Notes under the pieces: generated by a model | Told to the model about the DNA's origin: nothing | What the model saw: only the letters and a program-made list of their open reading frames with translations | The model's database searches: none | Made by a program: the position numbers and the translations under genes | NCBI GenBank assembly: GCA_964511155.1 | Contig: CAZEEJ010000137.1 | Span: forward strand, 1 to 15,728 | Source: JAAYDF01 sp964511155 | GTDB taxonomy: Bacteria; Planctomycetota; Phycisphaerae; UBA1845; PWPN01 | DNA length: 15,728 nucleotides | Direction: 5' to 3' | Shown here: piece by piece, positions 6,343 to 13,330 of the stretch | Numbering within the stretch: position 1 is the first letter of the stretch | Layout: the number at the start of each line of letters is the position of its first letter

Positions 6343-7011
6343 TCAGTTCCCGGCCGGCGGTCGTTCAAACACGACGAACTCCGCCCGAAACGGCACCCGT
6401 CGCAGCGCGTGGCGCCCCACGAGCCGCAGGCCGCACGCACCCGCGAGGCTGAGGTATTCCTTCAGCGTGGCCGGCGTCTTGACCCGTCGGCCTCCGGAGA
6501 AGAGGCGGCGGAAGCATACCTTCACACGTGTGCGTACGCCCGGTGGATAGCACGAGATCACCAGATAGCGGCGGGTGACCCGGGCCAATTCCTGCATGAT
6601 CCGGGCTCGCGAATCGGGATCAGGGACATGGCTGAGCAGCCGGTGACAAAGGATCAAATCCACACTGCCGGTGGGCAGGTCGATCCGTTCGGCGTTGGTC
6701 TGGAGATAGTCGGCGGGCGTCTCACCCATTTCCTCCTTGGCAATCTCAAGCATCAAAGGAGACGAATCGGCAAGAATGACCCGCTGCGAGGCCGCGGCGA
6801 GAATGTCCGCCAACCGACCGGTGCCGCTCGGCAGATCCAGGCTGACCTCCAACCGCCCCAGTCCGCCCAGCAACTCGCGAAGGCAGGCCCGCTCGCGCTC
6901 GTTAACGCGGGCATGACGCCCGCTGTGGTATCGGTCGCGGTACCGCTCAGCGGTCTTGCGGTCCAGAAACCGCTCGACGAATTCGTCCCCGCCTGCAACC
7001 GGGTCGCTCAT
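6343..7011 (-). CDS. Class I SAM-dependent methyltransferase, substrate unknown
   Basis: The protein has 222 residues from ATG 7011, which has GAGGAG 8 nt upstream. A Rossmann-type SAM fold is visible: motif I 'SLDLPSGTGRLADIL' (residues 57-71), the acidic end of strand 2 'VILADSS' (D82), an acidic/Asn segment near 'LQTNAERIDLP' (103-113), and motif post-I 'GSVDLILCHRLLSHVPD' (115-131). Motif I has Pro-Ser-Gly-Thr-Gly rather than the commonest Gly-x-Gly-x-Gly, which is common in UbiE/type-11 methyltransferases. The C-terminal 'FVVFE' strand matches this fold. It is the last gene of the leftward cluster with the microcompartment-like genes, 40 nt after the shell protein. The substrate cannot be inferred. 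Confidence 0.87.
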   Translation of the reverse strand: MSDPVAGGDEFVERFLDRKTAERYRDRYHSGRHARVNERERACLRELLGGLGRLEVSLDLPSGTGRLADILAAASQRVILADSSPLMLEIAKEEMGETPADYLQTNAERIDLPTGSVDLILCHRLLSHVPDPDSRARIMQELARVTRRYLVISCYPPGVRTRVKVCFRRLFSGGRRVKTPATLKEYLSLAGACGLRLVGRHALRRVPFRAEFVVFERPPAGN

Positions 7012-7051
7012 CAATGTTTCTCCTCGGCGATGCTTGCCGTCGTGGGGTCGG

Positions 7052-7609
7052 TCAGATGTACTCGCCGAAGAGTTCCTTGCTCGGCCCGGGAATGACCACG
7101 GCGGAGACGAGCAGCCCCCGTTCGCGGACCACTTCGGCGGCTACGTCCACGCCGGCGCGGCAGTCGGCCACGGTGCCGGACATCAGCAGGAACCCCTTGC
7201 CGCCCAAGGCCATGGCCAAGTGGATGCGGAACAGCGTCACCGCGGCGGCCTTGGCGGCGGCGTCGGCGGCTTCAATGATGCTCGCCGCCGAGAAACTCTC
7301 CACCACGCCCACCGCACCAGGCTTGATCTCCGGAATCGTCACCGACTGGCTCAGGGCGGGGAAAACCGACTCGTGCACGTTGGGCAGGGTAACCTGGTCG
7401 ATCACGCCGTCCGGGGCGGCGGCCAGCCCCGCGGCCATACTCGCCCGGACCGCCGCCACGGCGCCCGTCACCACGGTCATGTATTTGCCCGAGCAGATCG
7501 TCCGGGCCATGACCAGTTCCACGTCCGCCGCCTTGAGCATCGCGTCCTGAACCTGGTACCCGATACCCACGCTGCTCAGCTCAATCATGCCGATGGCTTC
7601 ACGCATCAT
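7052..7609 (-). CDS. PduT-like tandem-domain (BMC-T) microcompartment shell protein
   Basis: The protein has 185 residues with two BMC domains: about 4-88 ('AIGMIELSSVGIGYQVQDAM') and about 98-182 ('AVGVVESFSAASIIEAADAA'), the second ending 'VIPGPSKELFGEYI'. Such proteins form pseudohexameric trimers in the shell of bacterial microcompartments. The segment 'ARTICSGKY' places a Cys at residue 39 (38 if the second of the two start ATGs is used). In PduT a Cys at this point from each of three subunits binds a [4Fe-4S] cluster in the central pore, so this is probably an electron-conducting shell protein. It lies 22 nt after the PduS-like gene, the expected redox partner. Other shell genes (BMC-H, vertex protein) are absent from the window. 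A start at either 7609 or 7606 is possible. Confidence 0.93.
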   Translation of the reverse strand: MMREAIGMIELSSVGIGYQVQDAMLKAADVELVMARTICSGKYMTVVTGAVAAVRASMAAGLAAAPDGVIDQVTLPNVHESVFPALSQSVTIPEIKPGAVGVVESFSAASIIEAADAAAKAAAVTLFRIHLAMALGGKGFLLMSGTVADCRAGVDVAAEVVRERGLLVSAVVIPGPSKELFGEYI

Positions 7610-7631
7610 CCGGCGTCCCTTTCATGGGGTA

Positions 7632-8936
7632 TCACGCTTCGATGACCAGGGCGTCCCTGGCACTGCTCACCCGGCCGGCAATGCTGGCGTGAAGGACCGC
7701 CCCGAGCTGCCCTTCCGGCGGGCGGGCGATCACGTCCCCCACCTGCACCTGCGAACCACTCTGCACCACCGCCACGGCCGGCGCCCCCGCATGTTGCTTG
7801 AGAGGCAAACGCACCCGCTGCGGCTGGTAACCATCCGTCAACAGCGGCCCGACGTTGTTGAAGTCGCTGAGCCCCAACTTGGTGATAAGCCGCTTGAGCG
7901 GAGTACGGCGGTTGTTCAAATGCAGGGCCGGTCGACGCTCCTCCGCCGCAACCTCCCACCGCTTGCCCGCGCTGGCCAACTGCCGCTTGTTCTGGGTACA
8001 CACGTTCTTCGGGTCCAGATCCTCCGGGCACGCGATCATCGTGCACAGATTGCATTCGCAGCAGAACTGCGTCCCGATGATGCTCGACTCGCCCGTCTGA
8101 CTGAAAACCAGCGACCGCATCGCCTTGTGCGGCTCGATCGGATGCCCCAGGAGATACCGCGGGCACATCTCCGTGCAGAATGAGCACTGGTCGCAGGCAC
8201 TCGCCCCGATCCGCGAGATGTCCTTCCATGACTTGCTGTACCGCCCCACAAGGAAGTGGTCCCGCGGCAGCACGATCAGTCCGCCGGTCGTCTTGGTGAT
8301 CGGCTCCTCCAGATCGAGCGTCAGCCGCCCCATCATCACCCCGCCGACCAGGACCGCCGGATCCGGCACCGTAGCCCCGCCGGCCAGACCGAGAGCTTCC
8401 CGAAAAGTCGTGCCCACGGCCACGTCCACCGTGACCGGATTGGCCACACCGCCGGCCACCGTCAGGAACTTGCGCGTCACCGGGCGGGCCAGGGCGATGT
8501 TGTACGCCGTCTCGACGTTAATCACTACGCAGCCCACCGCCAGCGGGATCTTCCCCGGTGGGATGATGCGGCCCGTCACGTCGTATACCAGAATGAATTC
8601 GTCGCCGCTGGGGTAGCTGTCGTGCAGCTCGGCGATCCGCATCCCACCGGGCAGCTTCGACTGGAGAATCTCGATCACGTCGCGATACTTGTGCTTGATG
8701 CCGATCACCGCTTCCCGGGCGCCGACCAGCCGGCCGGCTTCCGCCAGGCCCGCGATGATCTCCTCCGAGTACGCCCGGAGCATCTCTTTGTCCTTGTGCA
8801 GCAGGGGCTCGCACTCCGCCGCGTTCAGCAGGATGTACTCGGCCTTGGCACGCAGCTTGACGTGCGTCGGGAACCCGGCCCCGCCTGCCCCTACCACGCC
8901 GCACGACTCGACCTGTTCAACAGTTACTGGTGGCAT
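7632..8936 (-). CDS. PduS/RnfC-like flavin and iron-sulfur oxidoreductase
   Basis: The protein has 434 residues, close to full length for PduS. The N-terminal Gly-rich nucleotide/flavin motif is 'CGVVGAGGAGFPTHVKL' (12-28), followed by 'LNAAECEPLLHKD' (37-49), typical of the RnfC/Nqo1 fold. A SLBB-like middle is followed by two ferredoxin motifs: CDQCSFCTEMCP (C248, C251, C254, C258) and CCECNLCTMIACP (C292, C295, C298, C303; the last spacing is one residue longer than usual). The C-terminus (about 385-434) is a barrel-sandwich-like domain. In the Pdu system PduS is an FMN and two-[4Fe-4S] cobalamin reductase that contacts PduT; RnfC relatives pass electrons from NADH to ferredoxin. Here it precedes a PduT-like gene by 22 nt and follows the DUF1571 gene by 7 nt. 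No cobalamin-dependent enzyme is nearby, so cobalamin as acceptor is unproven. Confidence 0.92.
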   Translation of the reverse strand: MPPVTVEQVESCGVVGAGGAGFPTHVKLRAKAEYILLNAAECEPLLHKDKEMLRAYSEEIIAGLAEAGRLVGAREAVIGIKHKYRDVIEILQSKLPGGMRIAELHDSYPSGDEFILVYDVTGRIIPPGKIPLAVGCVVINVETAYNIALARPVTRKFLTVAGGVANPVTVDVAVGTTFREALGLAGGATVPDPAVLVGGVMMGRLTLDLEEPITKTTGGLIVLPRDHFLVGRYSKSWKDISRIGASACDQCSFCTEMCPRYLLGHPIEPHKAMRSLVFSQTGESSIIGTQFCCECNLCTMIACPEDLDPKNVCTQNKRQLASAGKRWEVAAEERRPALHLNNRRTPLKRLITKLGLSDFNNVGPLLTDGYQPQRVRLPLKQHAGAPAVAVVQSGSQVQVGDVIARPPEGQLGAVLHASIAGRVSSARDALVIEA

Positions 8937-8943
8937 AAAGCGG

Positions 8944-9846
8944 TTACAGACCCATACCTTCCTTGGTGAATGCGGAGTCCGGCAGGCTGACGTTCAGCTT
9001 GATGTTCGACATCTGGTAGTGGCCCAGGAGAACCTTCCGGTCATCATCGGCATAGGCCCGGCACAGAACCGGCACCAGCAATTCGCGATCGATATGCACA
9101 TCGAGCACCCGGTCCGGCCACACCGTTTCGTCGCCAGTGTACGGCAAATGCCGTTCAAAAGTCAGGGTCGCTCGGCCCTCCAGCTCACCGGGACCGGTGA
9201 ACTCCAGAACCTCAAGGCCCTGTTCGCGGGCCAGCTTCACGAACTTAAGCGTCAGCACCAGCGAGTTCCGCAGCCCGAACAGATCCATCGTCCGCCGGGA
9301 GCTCTTCCGGGCATCCGGACCGTGGATCGGACGCATGACGTACGGCACGATGAGCCGGGCGATCGCCCCGGGCGCGATGACCGCCATCGGCTCACCGTCC
9401 TTGATCCAGCGGTCCGCCACGTACAGCGCCCGCGAACACTTGTCCGCGTTCTCCACCCAGGTCAGCCGCACGCTGAACGGACTCTCCCGGAACATGGCCT
9501 CGATTTTTTGTACGGCGCTGAGGCGGCCGCCGATGATCTCCTGCTTGGTGAACGTGCACGTGTAGTCGCGCACACTCCGGTCGTAGCGGGCCAGCAGCAT
9601 TTCCAGGAACGCCACCGGGTCGCGAGCGGCGAACGCCTCCAGCGACTCCTCCGCAGCGGGCGGCAAGGGCGGCGCCGGCGTCGCGAACGCCCGGCTCGGG
9701 TGCACCTTGGGCAAAACCGCGTCCGGCGAAGGCCCCCGATCCTCCGACTCGTCGACCAACCCTCGGTAACCCTGCGTCAGCAGCCCTGCGGCCAGGAGTA
9801 CTCCAATGAGTATCACGACACGCCGTTTGCTGATCTGGGGTTTCAT
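8944..9846 (-). CDS. Membrane-anchored DUF1571 family protein
   Basis: The protein has 300 residues from ATG 9846 ('MKPQISKRR'); an in-frame GTG at 9867 would add 7. Neither start has a strong ribosome-binding site. A basic N-terminus precedes a hydrophobic segment ('VVILIGVLLAAGLL', about residues 10-25), either an uncleaved anchor or a signal peptide. A Pro/Ala-rich linker precedes the domain, which begins near 'DYTCTFTKQEIIGGRL'. It continues with 'FRESPFSVRLTWV' and 'CSRALYVADRWI', the recognisable core of DUF1571, which is common in planctomycetes and related to outer-membrane lipoprotein-sorting folds. It is periplasmic by inference. Its stop lies only 7 nt before the PduS-like start, strongly suggesting co-transcription, which is odd for an exported protein next to a cytoplasmic microcompartment module. 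Confidence 0.87.
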   Translation of the reverse strand: MKPQISKRRVVILIGVLLAAGLLTQGYRGLVDESEDRGPSPDAVLPKVHPSRAFATPAPPLPPAAEESLEAFAARDPVAFLEMLLARYDRSVRDYTCTFTKQEIIGGRLSAVQKIEAMFRESPFSVRLTWVENADKCSRALYVADRWIKDGEPMAVIAPGAIARLIVPYVMRPIHGPDARKSSRRTMDLFGLRNSLVLTLKFVKLAREQGLEVLEFTGPGELEGRATLTFERHLPYTGDETVWPDRVLDVHIDRELLVPVLCRAYADDDRKVLLGHYQMSNIKLNVSLPDSAFTKEGMGL

Positions 9847-9989
9847 GCTCGGTCTCAATTCGGCCACACATCGCCCGACTTTGTTATCGGCCGCTCGTGC
9901 GCCTTCGCTTGACTTACGCCCAGCTCAAGGGTTGCGACTCATCGCGGGCGCGCCGCCCCCCGGCCCTCACCAACAATGGCCCATCATAA

Positions 9990-10001
9990 GGGAGATCTCC
10001 C
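9990..10001. promoter_or_regulatory. Perfect 12-nt palindrome, possible operator
   Basis: GGGAGATCTCCC is a perfect dyad lying about 6 nt downstream of the putative transcription start of the leftward cluster. It could bind a dimeric regulator. A 12-nt palindrome can arise by chance, so confidence is low. Confidence 0.25.
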
Positions 10002-10013
10002 GTCCTCGCAACG

Positions 10014-10043
10014 AATCTACGATTCACAGGGACAACCTGTCAC
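10014..10043 (-). promoter_or_regulatory. Possible leftward promoter for the DUF1571/PduS/PduT/methyltransferase cluster
   Basis: Read on the minus strand, GTGACA (10043-10038, 5 of 6 to the -35 consensus) and TAGATT (10019-10014, 4 of 6 to the -10 consensus) are 18 nt apart. Transcription would start near 10007, about 160 nt before the DUF1571 start. Planctomycete promoters are poorly defined, so this is tentative. Confidence 0.3.
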
Positions 10044-10108
10044 ATTCGCAACACAGCAACAGTGTCTCACCGGCGTTTTCGGGCCCGCGCGGGTCGGCAG
10101 CGCCCCCC

Positions 10109-10126
10109 GCCACTTGCGGCTTCGCA
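10109..10126. repeat. GCCGCTTGCGGCTTCGCA repeat, copy 2
   Basis: This copy matches the copies at 5143-5160 and 10191-10208 except for an A at position 4. It is intergenic. Confidence 0.6.
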
Positions 10127-10190
10127 ACCGGCCTCCTGCCCTCCCAGGGCTTATACCCCCTGGACGGCTGCCGGACGCTCCCCCCTGCCC

Positions 10191-10208
10191 GCCGCTTGCG
10201 GCTTCGCA
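10191..10208. repeat. GCCGCTTGCGGCTTCGCA repeat, copy 3
   Basis: This copy is identical over 18 nt to 5143-5160. It ends 27 nt before the stop codon of the leftward histidine kinase gene, just beyond its 3' end. Confidence 0.65.
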
Positions 10209-10235
10209 CGGCAGCCGGCTCCGCTCACGACCGCC

Positions 10236-11402
10236 TCAGCTCGATCCTTCTCGTTCCGCCTGCGCATCGCACGGAAACTGAATTGAACAGATCGTGCCGT
10301 CCCGGCACCCGGAACACAGCGTCACCGTCCCCCCCAGGCAGCGCACGATGCCATGCACCACCGGCAGGCCCAGGCCCAGGTGCTCCCCACCCGCCTGCAC
10401 GCTGCCCGTCTGGACCGTGTAGAAAGGCTCAAACACATGAGGCAGATCCTGCTCCGCGATGCCGGGCCCCGTATCACTGATCCGCAGAAAAACGCTCTGA
10501 TCGTCCGGGCTGGGAAAGAGTTCAAGACACAGCCTGCCGCCCTCGGGCATCGCCTCGCAGGCGTTGGCGGTCAGGTTCTCCAGCACGGTCATCACCGGGC
10601 GCGGGGGAAGACGCTTGGCCACCGGCTGAACGTCCGTTTCCAGAACGATGCCGCACTTGGCCAGTCGCGGCCGCGCCCCCTCCACGAACCGCTCGACGAC
10701 CGTCACCAGGGACTCGTCCTGCTCAACCGCATGGATGCCCTCGGCAAACGCCCGCAAGCCCTGAGTCAGCTTCCCGGTTTGCGTCAACGTGGTCGCGATC
10801 GAACGCAGCGCCCGCCGCAACGCCTCCGGGTTGTCCTGGGTCAGGGCGAAGTCCACCCTCGGAACCAACCCGCCCAGGAGATTGCTGAAATAGTGGGCCA
10901 CCGCCCCGGCCAGCGTCCCCAGCGCCGACATCTTCGCCGCGTCGGCTCGTTCCTGCGCCGCCTGCATGCGCCGCGTCACATTCCGCATGTGCAACGCGAT
11001 GCCGACCCGCTCGCCCTCGTCGTCGGCCACCGGCGAGATCAACATCGCCAGGTGCATCATCGGGTCACTCGCCCCGGCAGGCTGAACGACTGCGCGGGAA
11101 CTCGGGCCACCCGCTCCAGGGTACAGGAACTCCAGGTCGCCGGCCTCGCCCTGGAGCAGAGCCCGCTCGATGAGCCGTTGAGCCGCGGCCTGGTGATCGG
11201 CCGGGACCAGCGCCGTGGCCGGTTGCCCGATCATGGTCGCGACCGGCCGGCCCAGCATGCGACCGGCCGCGGCGTTGGCAAACCGAACCCGCAACTCCCT
11301 ATCCGTCGCGATGATTCCGACCGAGGCATCCACGCACAATCGGCGGAAGAACGCGTCACCCGGCTGCTCTACAACCACCGCGTCACCTGGCTCCTGAGTC
11401 AT
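10236..11402 (-). CDS. Soluble PAS-domain sensor histidine kinase
   Basis: The protein has 388 residues with no TM helix or signal peptide, so it is a cytoplasmic kinase. A PAS domain occupies about 20-145 ('DASVGIIATDRELRVRFANA', 'ERVGIALHMRNVTRRMQAA'). The dimerisation/phosphoacceptor helix follows at about 158-182, 'SALGTLAGAVAHYFSNLLGG', with His170. The ATPase domain has all boxes: N-box 'LENLTANACEAM' (274-285), G1 'DTGPGI' (310-315), F 'FEPFYT' and G2 'HLGLGLPVVHGIV'. The residue after His170 is Tyr, where most kinases have Glu or Asp and this sub-type usually has Asp in 'AHDFNNLL'. No response regulator is in the window, so it is an orphan here. The start follows the lipoprotein gene stop by 28 nt, suggesting an operon with it. 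Confidence 0.93.
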   Translation of the reverse strand: MTQEPGDAVVVEQPGDAFFRRLCVDASVGIIATDRELRVRFANAAAGRMLGRPVATMIGQPATALVPADHQAAAQRLIERALLQGEAGDLEFLYPGAGGPSSRAVVQPAGASDPMMHLAMLISPVADDEGERVGIALHMRNVTRRMQAAQERADAAKMSALGTLAGAVAHYFSNLLGGLVPRVDFALTQDNPEALRRALRSIATTLTQTGKLTQGLRAFAEGIHAVEQDESLVTVVERFVEGARPRLAKCGIVLETDVQPVAKRLPPRPVMTVLENLTANACEAMPEGGRLCLELFPSPDDQSVFLRISDTGPGIAEQDLPHVFEPFYTVQTGSVQAGGEHLGLGLPVVHGIVRCLGGTVTLCSGCRDGTICSIQFPCDAQAEREGSS

Positions 11403-11430
11403 CGCTCCGCTTTCCTCTGGCTAACGTCCC

Positions 11431-12417
11431 TCACCGCACCACCGGAACGCGGCTGCGGATCTGCGGGGTGATGAAGTACATGGACTCGAACACCTGCCCG
11501 TCGATCTCTTCGCAAAGCAGGAGCGAGCCCGCCAAATGCCCCTGCTGAGCGGCTCCCGACGGCCCGATCGCCAGGAAGGACTCCGGGGCTATCTGGGCCC
11601 GGGCCGCCAACTCACGCAACGGCCGCGTCGGCTGGTGCAGCTCCTCTTGCACCCAGCCGCCCGTCCCCAGCGCCGGCCGCGGACGCACGAAGGGCAGCAC
11701 CACCTCGGGCATGACGTCGATCACCACCGCGTCTGCGTCGGCCAGCGAAATGAAGTACTCGATCCGCAGGACCATCCGGCTGCTCGCGTAGGTCCGGCCG
11801 GCCATAGTGCCGTCCGCCCGGAACAGGAACAACGTCTGGTCCCGCATCTGCGGATCGATCTCCACCGTCAGCGGCAGGCCGTTGCGCACCGCCTGCTGGT
11901 CCGAGGACAACTCGACCTCCTCCGCGTCGAGAATGGCTTTGATCTGCGGCCACGAAGCCACCTTCCCGACCCCCAGCCGCAGCCCGTTCTTGCGCAGCAA
12001 GGCCCGGGTCGTGGCGGGAAACGCCTCTTCATCAAGGGGGTTCCAGATCTTGCCGGATTCGCTGAACGCCCCCCTGACCGCACGCACCCGCAGGATCTGG
12101 AAGTCGATGCTCTGGATCACCAACGGGCGGTCGTTCATCCCCGCAGGAGTCGGGAAAACACTGGCGGCCCCCGGCGCCGTGGCCGGGGCCTCGGCGGTAC
12201 CCGCGACCGCGGCGGGCTGCTCCGGCTCGTGGGCCGGCCAGCGCCAGCGCTGCAGATCCTCCTCGGTGCAGCCCCCGGCACTCAGCCCGGCCCATCCGAC
12301 CAGGACAAGCAGGGCATTCGCCGGTAGCGGCCGCCCCCTGTGGCGGCCGGCGCGTGAAACGCCATCGCTGCCCAGCGGCCGCCAGAGGCGGCGGCCGCTA
12401 CCAGGCAGCGTTGTCAT
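11431..12417 (-). CDS. Hypothetical exported lipoprotein-like protein with a repeat in its signal-peptide region
   Basis: The protein has 328 residues from ATG 12417. The frame also offers ATG 12435 and 12501. None has a strong ribosome-binding site, so the start is uncertain. A hydrophobic segment 'ALLVLVGWAGLSAGGC' looks like a lipoprotein signal, though with Ala rather than Leu at -3. Between the start and this core lie about 25 residues encoded by a pair of inverted palindromic repeats (12323-12402), giving an unusually long Arg/Gly-rich n-region. After an Ala/Pro linker the mature part runs from 'RPLVIQSIDFQILRVRAV' to 'FITPQIRSRVPVVR', a mixed alpha/beta domain I do not recognise. It is probably periplasmic or membrane-attached. 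It lies between comF and the histidine kinase on the same strand and might be a sensory or envelope partner of the latter; this is speculation. Confidence 0.78.
   Translation of the reverse strand: MTTLPGSGRRLWRPLGSDGVSRAGRHRGRPLPANALLVLVGWAGLSAGGCTEEDLQRWRWPAHEPEQPAAVAGTAEAPATAPGAASVFPTPAGMNDRPLVIQSIDFQILRVRAVRGAFSESGKIWNPLDEEAFPATTRALLRKNGLRLGVGKVASWPQIKAILDAEEVELSSDQQAVRNGLPLTVEIDPQMRDQTLFLFRADGTMAGRTYASSRMVLRIEYFISLADADAVVIDVMPEVVLPFVRPRPALGTGGWVQEELHQPTRPLRELAARAQIAPESFLAIGPSGAAQQGHLAGSLLLCEEIDGQVFESMYFITPQIRSRVPVVR
12323..12402. repeat. Inverted pair of GGTAGCGGCCGCC palindromic repeats inside a coding region
   Basis: The left arm 12323-12350 and right arm 12375-12402 are inverted copies that match at 25 of 28 positions, separated by 24 nt. 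Each arm is itself a small hairpin (GGCCGCC with GGCGGCC). Other copies of the same element lie at 14804-14830 and 15024-15050. Here the pair is in-frame in the 5' end of the lipoprotein-like gene. Confidence 0.85.
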
Positions 12418-12497
12418 AGGAAAGCGATTCCGCATGGCTTGCCGGTCGAACCAAGCCGCACCCGGTCTCCACTGCCGGGCAACGATCCGGCAGTATA

Positions 12498-12525
12498 CCA
12501 CGACTCACCCCGTCAGGTGTCGTGG
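12498..12525 (-). other. Hairpin overlapping the comF stop codon
   Basis: CCACGA (12498-12503) and CACC (12506-12509) pair with TCGTGG (12520-12525) and GGTG (12516-12519) around a 6-nt loop that contains the comF stop codon (12513-12515). There is no T-run. It may attenuate read-through to the lipoprotein gene or may be fortuitous. Confidence 0.3.
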
Positions 12526-13268
12526 ATGGCCGCCTTCGCCAGCACGGCGCCATAAACCTCGGCCGCGCCAGCCCGCTTCAGCGCCCGGGCCGCGACGTTC
12601 AGCGTCGCGTTCGACGTCGCCACGTCATCTACGAGGCAGAGGCGCGCGCCCTCGACCCGTGCGTGCTGCGCAACGTGGAAGATGCCCCGCACGTTTGCCG
12701 CCCGCTCCGAGGCCGGCAGGCCCACCTGCGGCCGCCGCTTGCCCCGAACGACGATCAACGGCAGCACGGGGAGGCTCAACTGCCGGCCCACCGTGGCGGC
12801 GAGCAGCGCCACCGGGCTGAACCGGTAGGTCAACCGTTCGCGCAGGCTGGCGGGCACCGGCACCAGGGCATCGAGGCTCGCGGCCCAGGACCGACCGGCG
12901 ACGGCATGGGCCAGCAGCATCCCCAGCGGCCGATCCAATCGCTGCTGCCGCTGGTACTTGTACCGCCGCACCATCGCCCCGACGAACGTCGGATACGGGC
13001 CGACGCGAGCCATGCCGTCCAGTGCCGCGTTCTCCCCGCGGCAGAGCCGGCAACCGGCCGGATCCATCAAATGGGGTTCCGCCGCAGCTCCGCACCGGGG
13101 ACAATAATCGCCGCCGGTCGCCGCCAGCAGATCCGCAGTGCAGATGTCACACCAGGTATCGTCCCGGCCTACCGGTCCGTCGCACCCGGGACAGCCCCGC
13201 GGCAAGGCCAGATCGACCAGCCTGGCAAGCTGCTCGGATACGAGGCACCATGCGGAGCGTCGCGGCAT
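12513..13268 (-). CDS. comF: ComF-family phosphoribosyltransferase-like protein
   Basis: The protein has 251 residues from ATG 13268, typical ComFC length. The N-terminal double zinc finger has CPGC/CDIC (C26, C29, C40, C43) and CPRC/CRLC (C56, C59, C73, C76). The conserved ComF blocks follow: 'VPVPASLRERLTYRFSPVALL' appears as a variant of the usual RGFNQ block (about 137-157), and 'RRPQVGLPASERAANVRGIF' (178-197) is typical. The PRPP-loop segment is 'LVDDVATSNATL' (212-223), where type I phosphoribosyltransferases usually have Thr-Thr-Gly-Ala-Thr, so the loop is altered and the activity may differ. In naturally competent bacteria ComF acts in the cytoplasm during uptake of single-stranded DNA; many non-competent bacteria keep it. 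It is probably the first gene of a leftward group with the lipoprotein and kinase, 95 nt before the former. Confidence 0.93.
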   Translation of the reverse strand: MPRRSAWCLVSEQLARLVDLALPRGCPGCDGPVGRDDTWCDICTADLLAATGGDYCPRCGAAAEPHLMDPAGCRLCRGENAALDGMARVGPYPTFVGAMVRRYKYQRQQRLDRPLGMLLAHAVAGRSWAASLDALVPVPASLRERLTYRFSPVALLAATVGRQLSLPVLPLIVVRGKRRPQVGLPASERAANVRGIFHVAQHARVEGARLCLVDDVATSNATLNVAARALKRAGAAEVYGAVLAKAAIHDT

Positions 13269-13330
13269 GATGCCGGTATCATCACCGCAACGCGGGTCCG
13301 GGAAAAGGGCCGCCCTGCACGAAGTGGAGC

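Larger units (their letters stand above)
9847..10235 (-). other. Intergenic region upstream of the DUF1571/PduS/PduT cluster
   Basis: This 389-nt gap lies between the histidine kinase stop and the DUF1571 start. It contains two copies of the GCCGCTTGCGG repeat (10109-10126, 10191-10208), a perfect 12-nt palindrome (9990-10001) and a weak leftward promoter candidate (10014-10043). I looked for a cobalamin riboswitch core because of the PduS homology and saw none. No credible gene was seen. Confidence 0.5.

Noticed and set aside
9847..10235. Possible cobalamin riboswitch upstream of the PduS-like cluster
   Set aside because: It was sought because PduS acts on cobalamin, but the conserved B12-box core and flanking elements are not seen on either strand.
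9806..10480. Plus-strand open frame of 224 codons in the gap before the DUF1571 gene
   Set aside because: It overlaps the 5' end of the DUF1571 gene and the 3' end of the kinase gene, and runs through two dispersed repeats without protein-like features.
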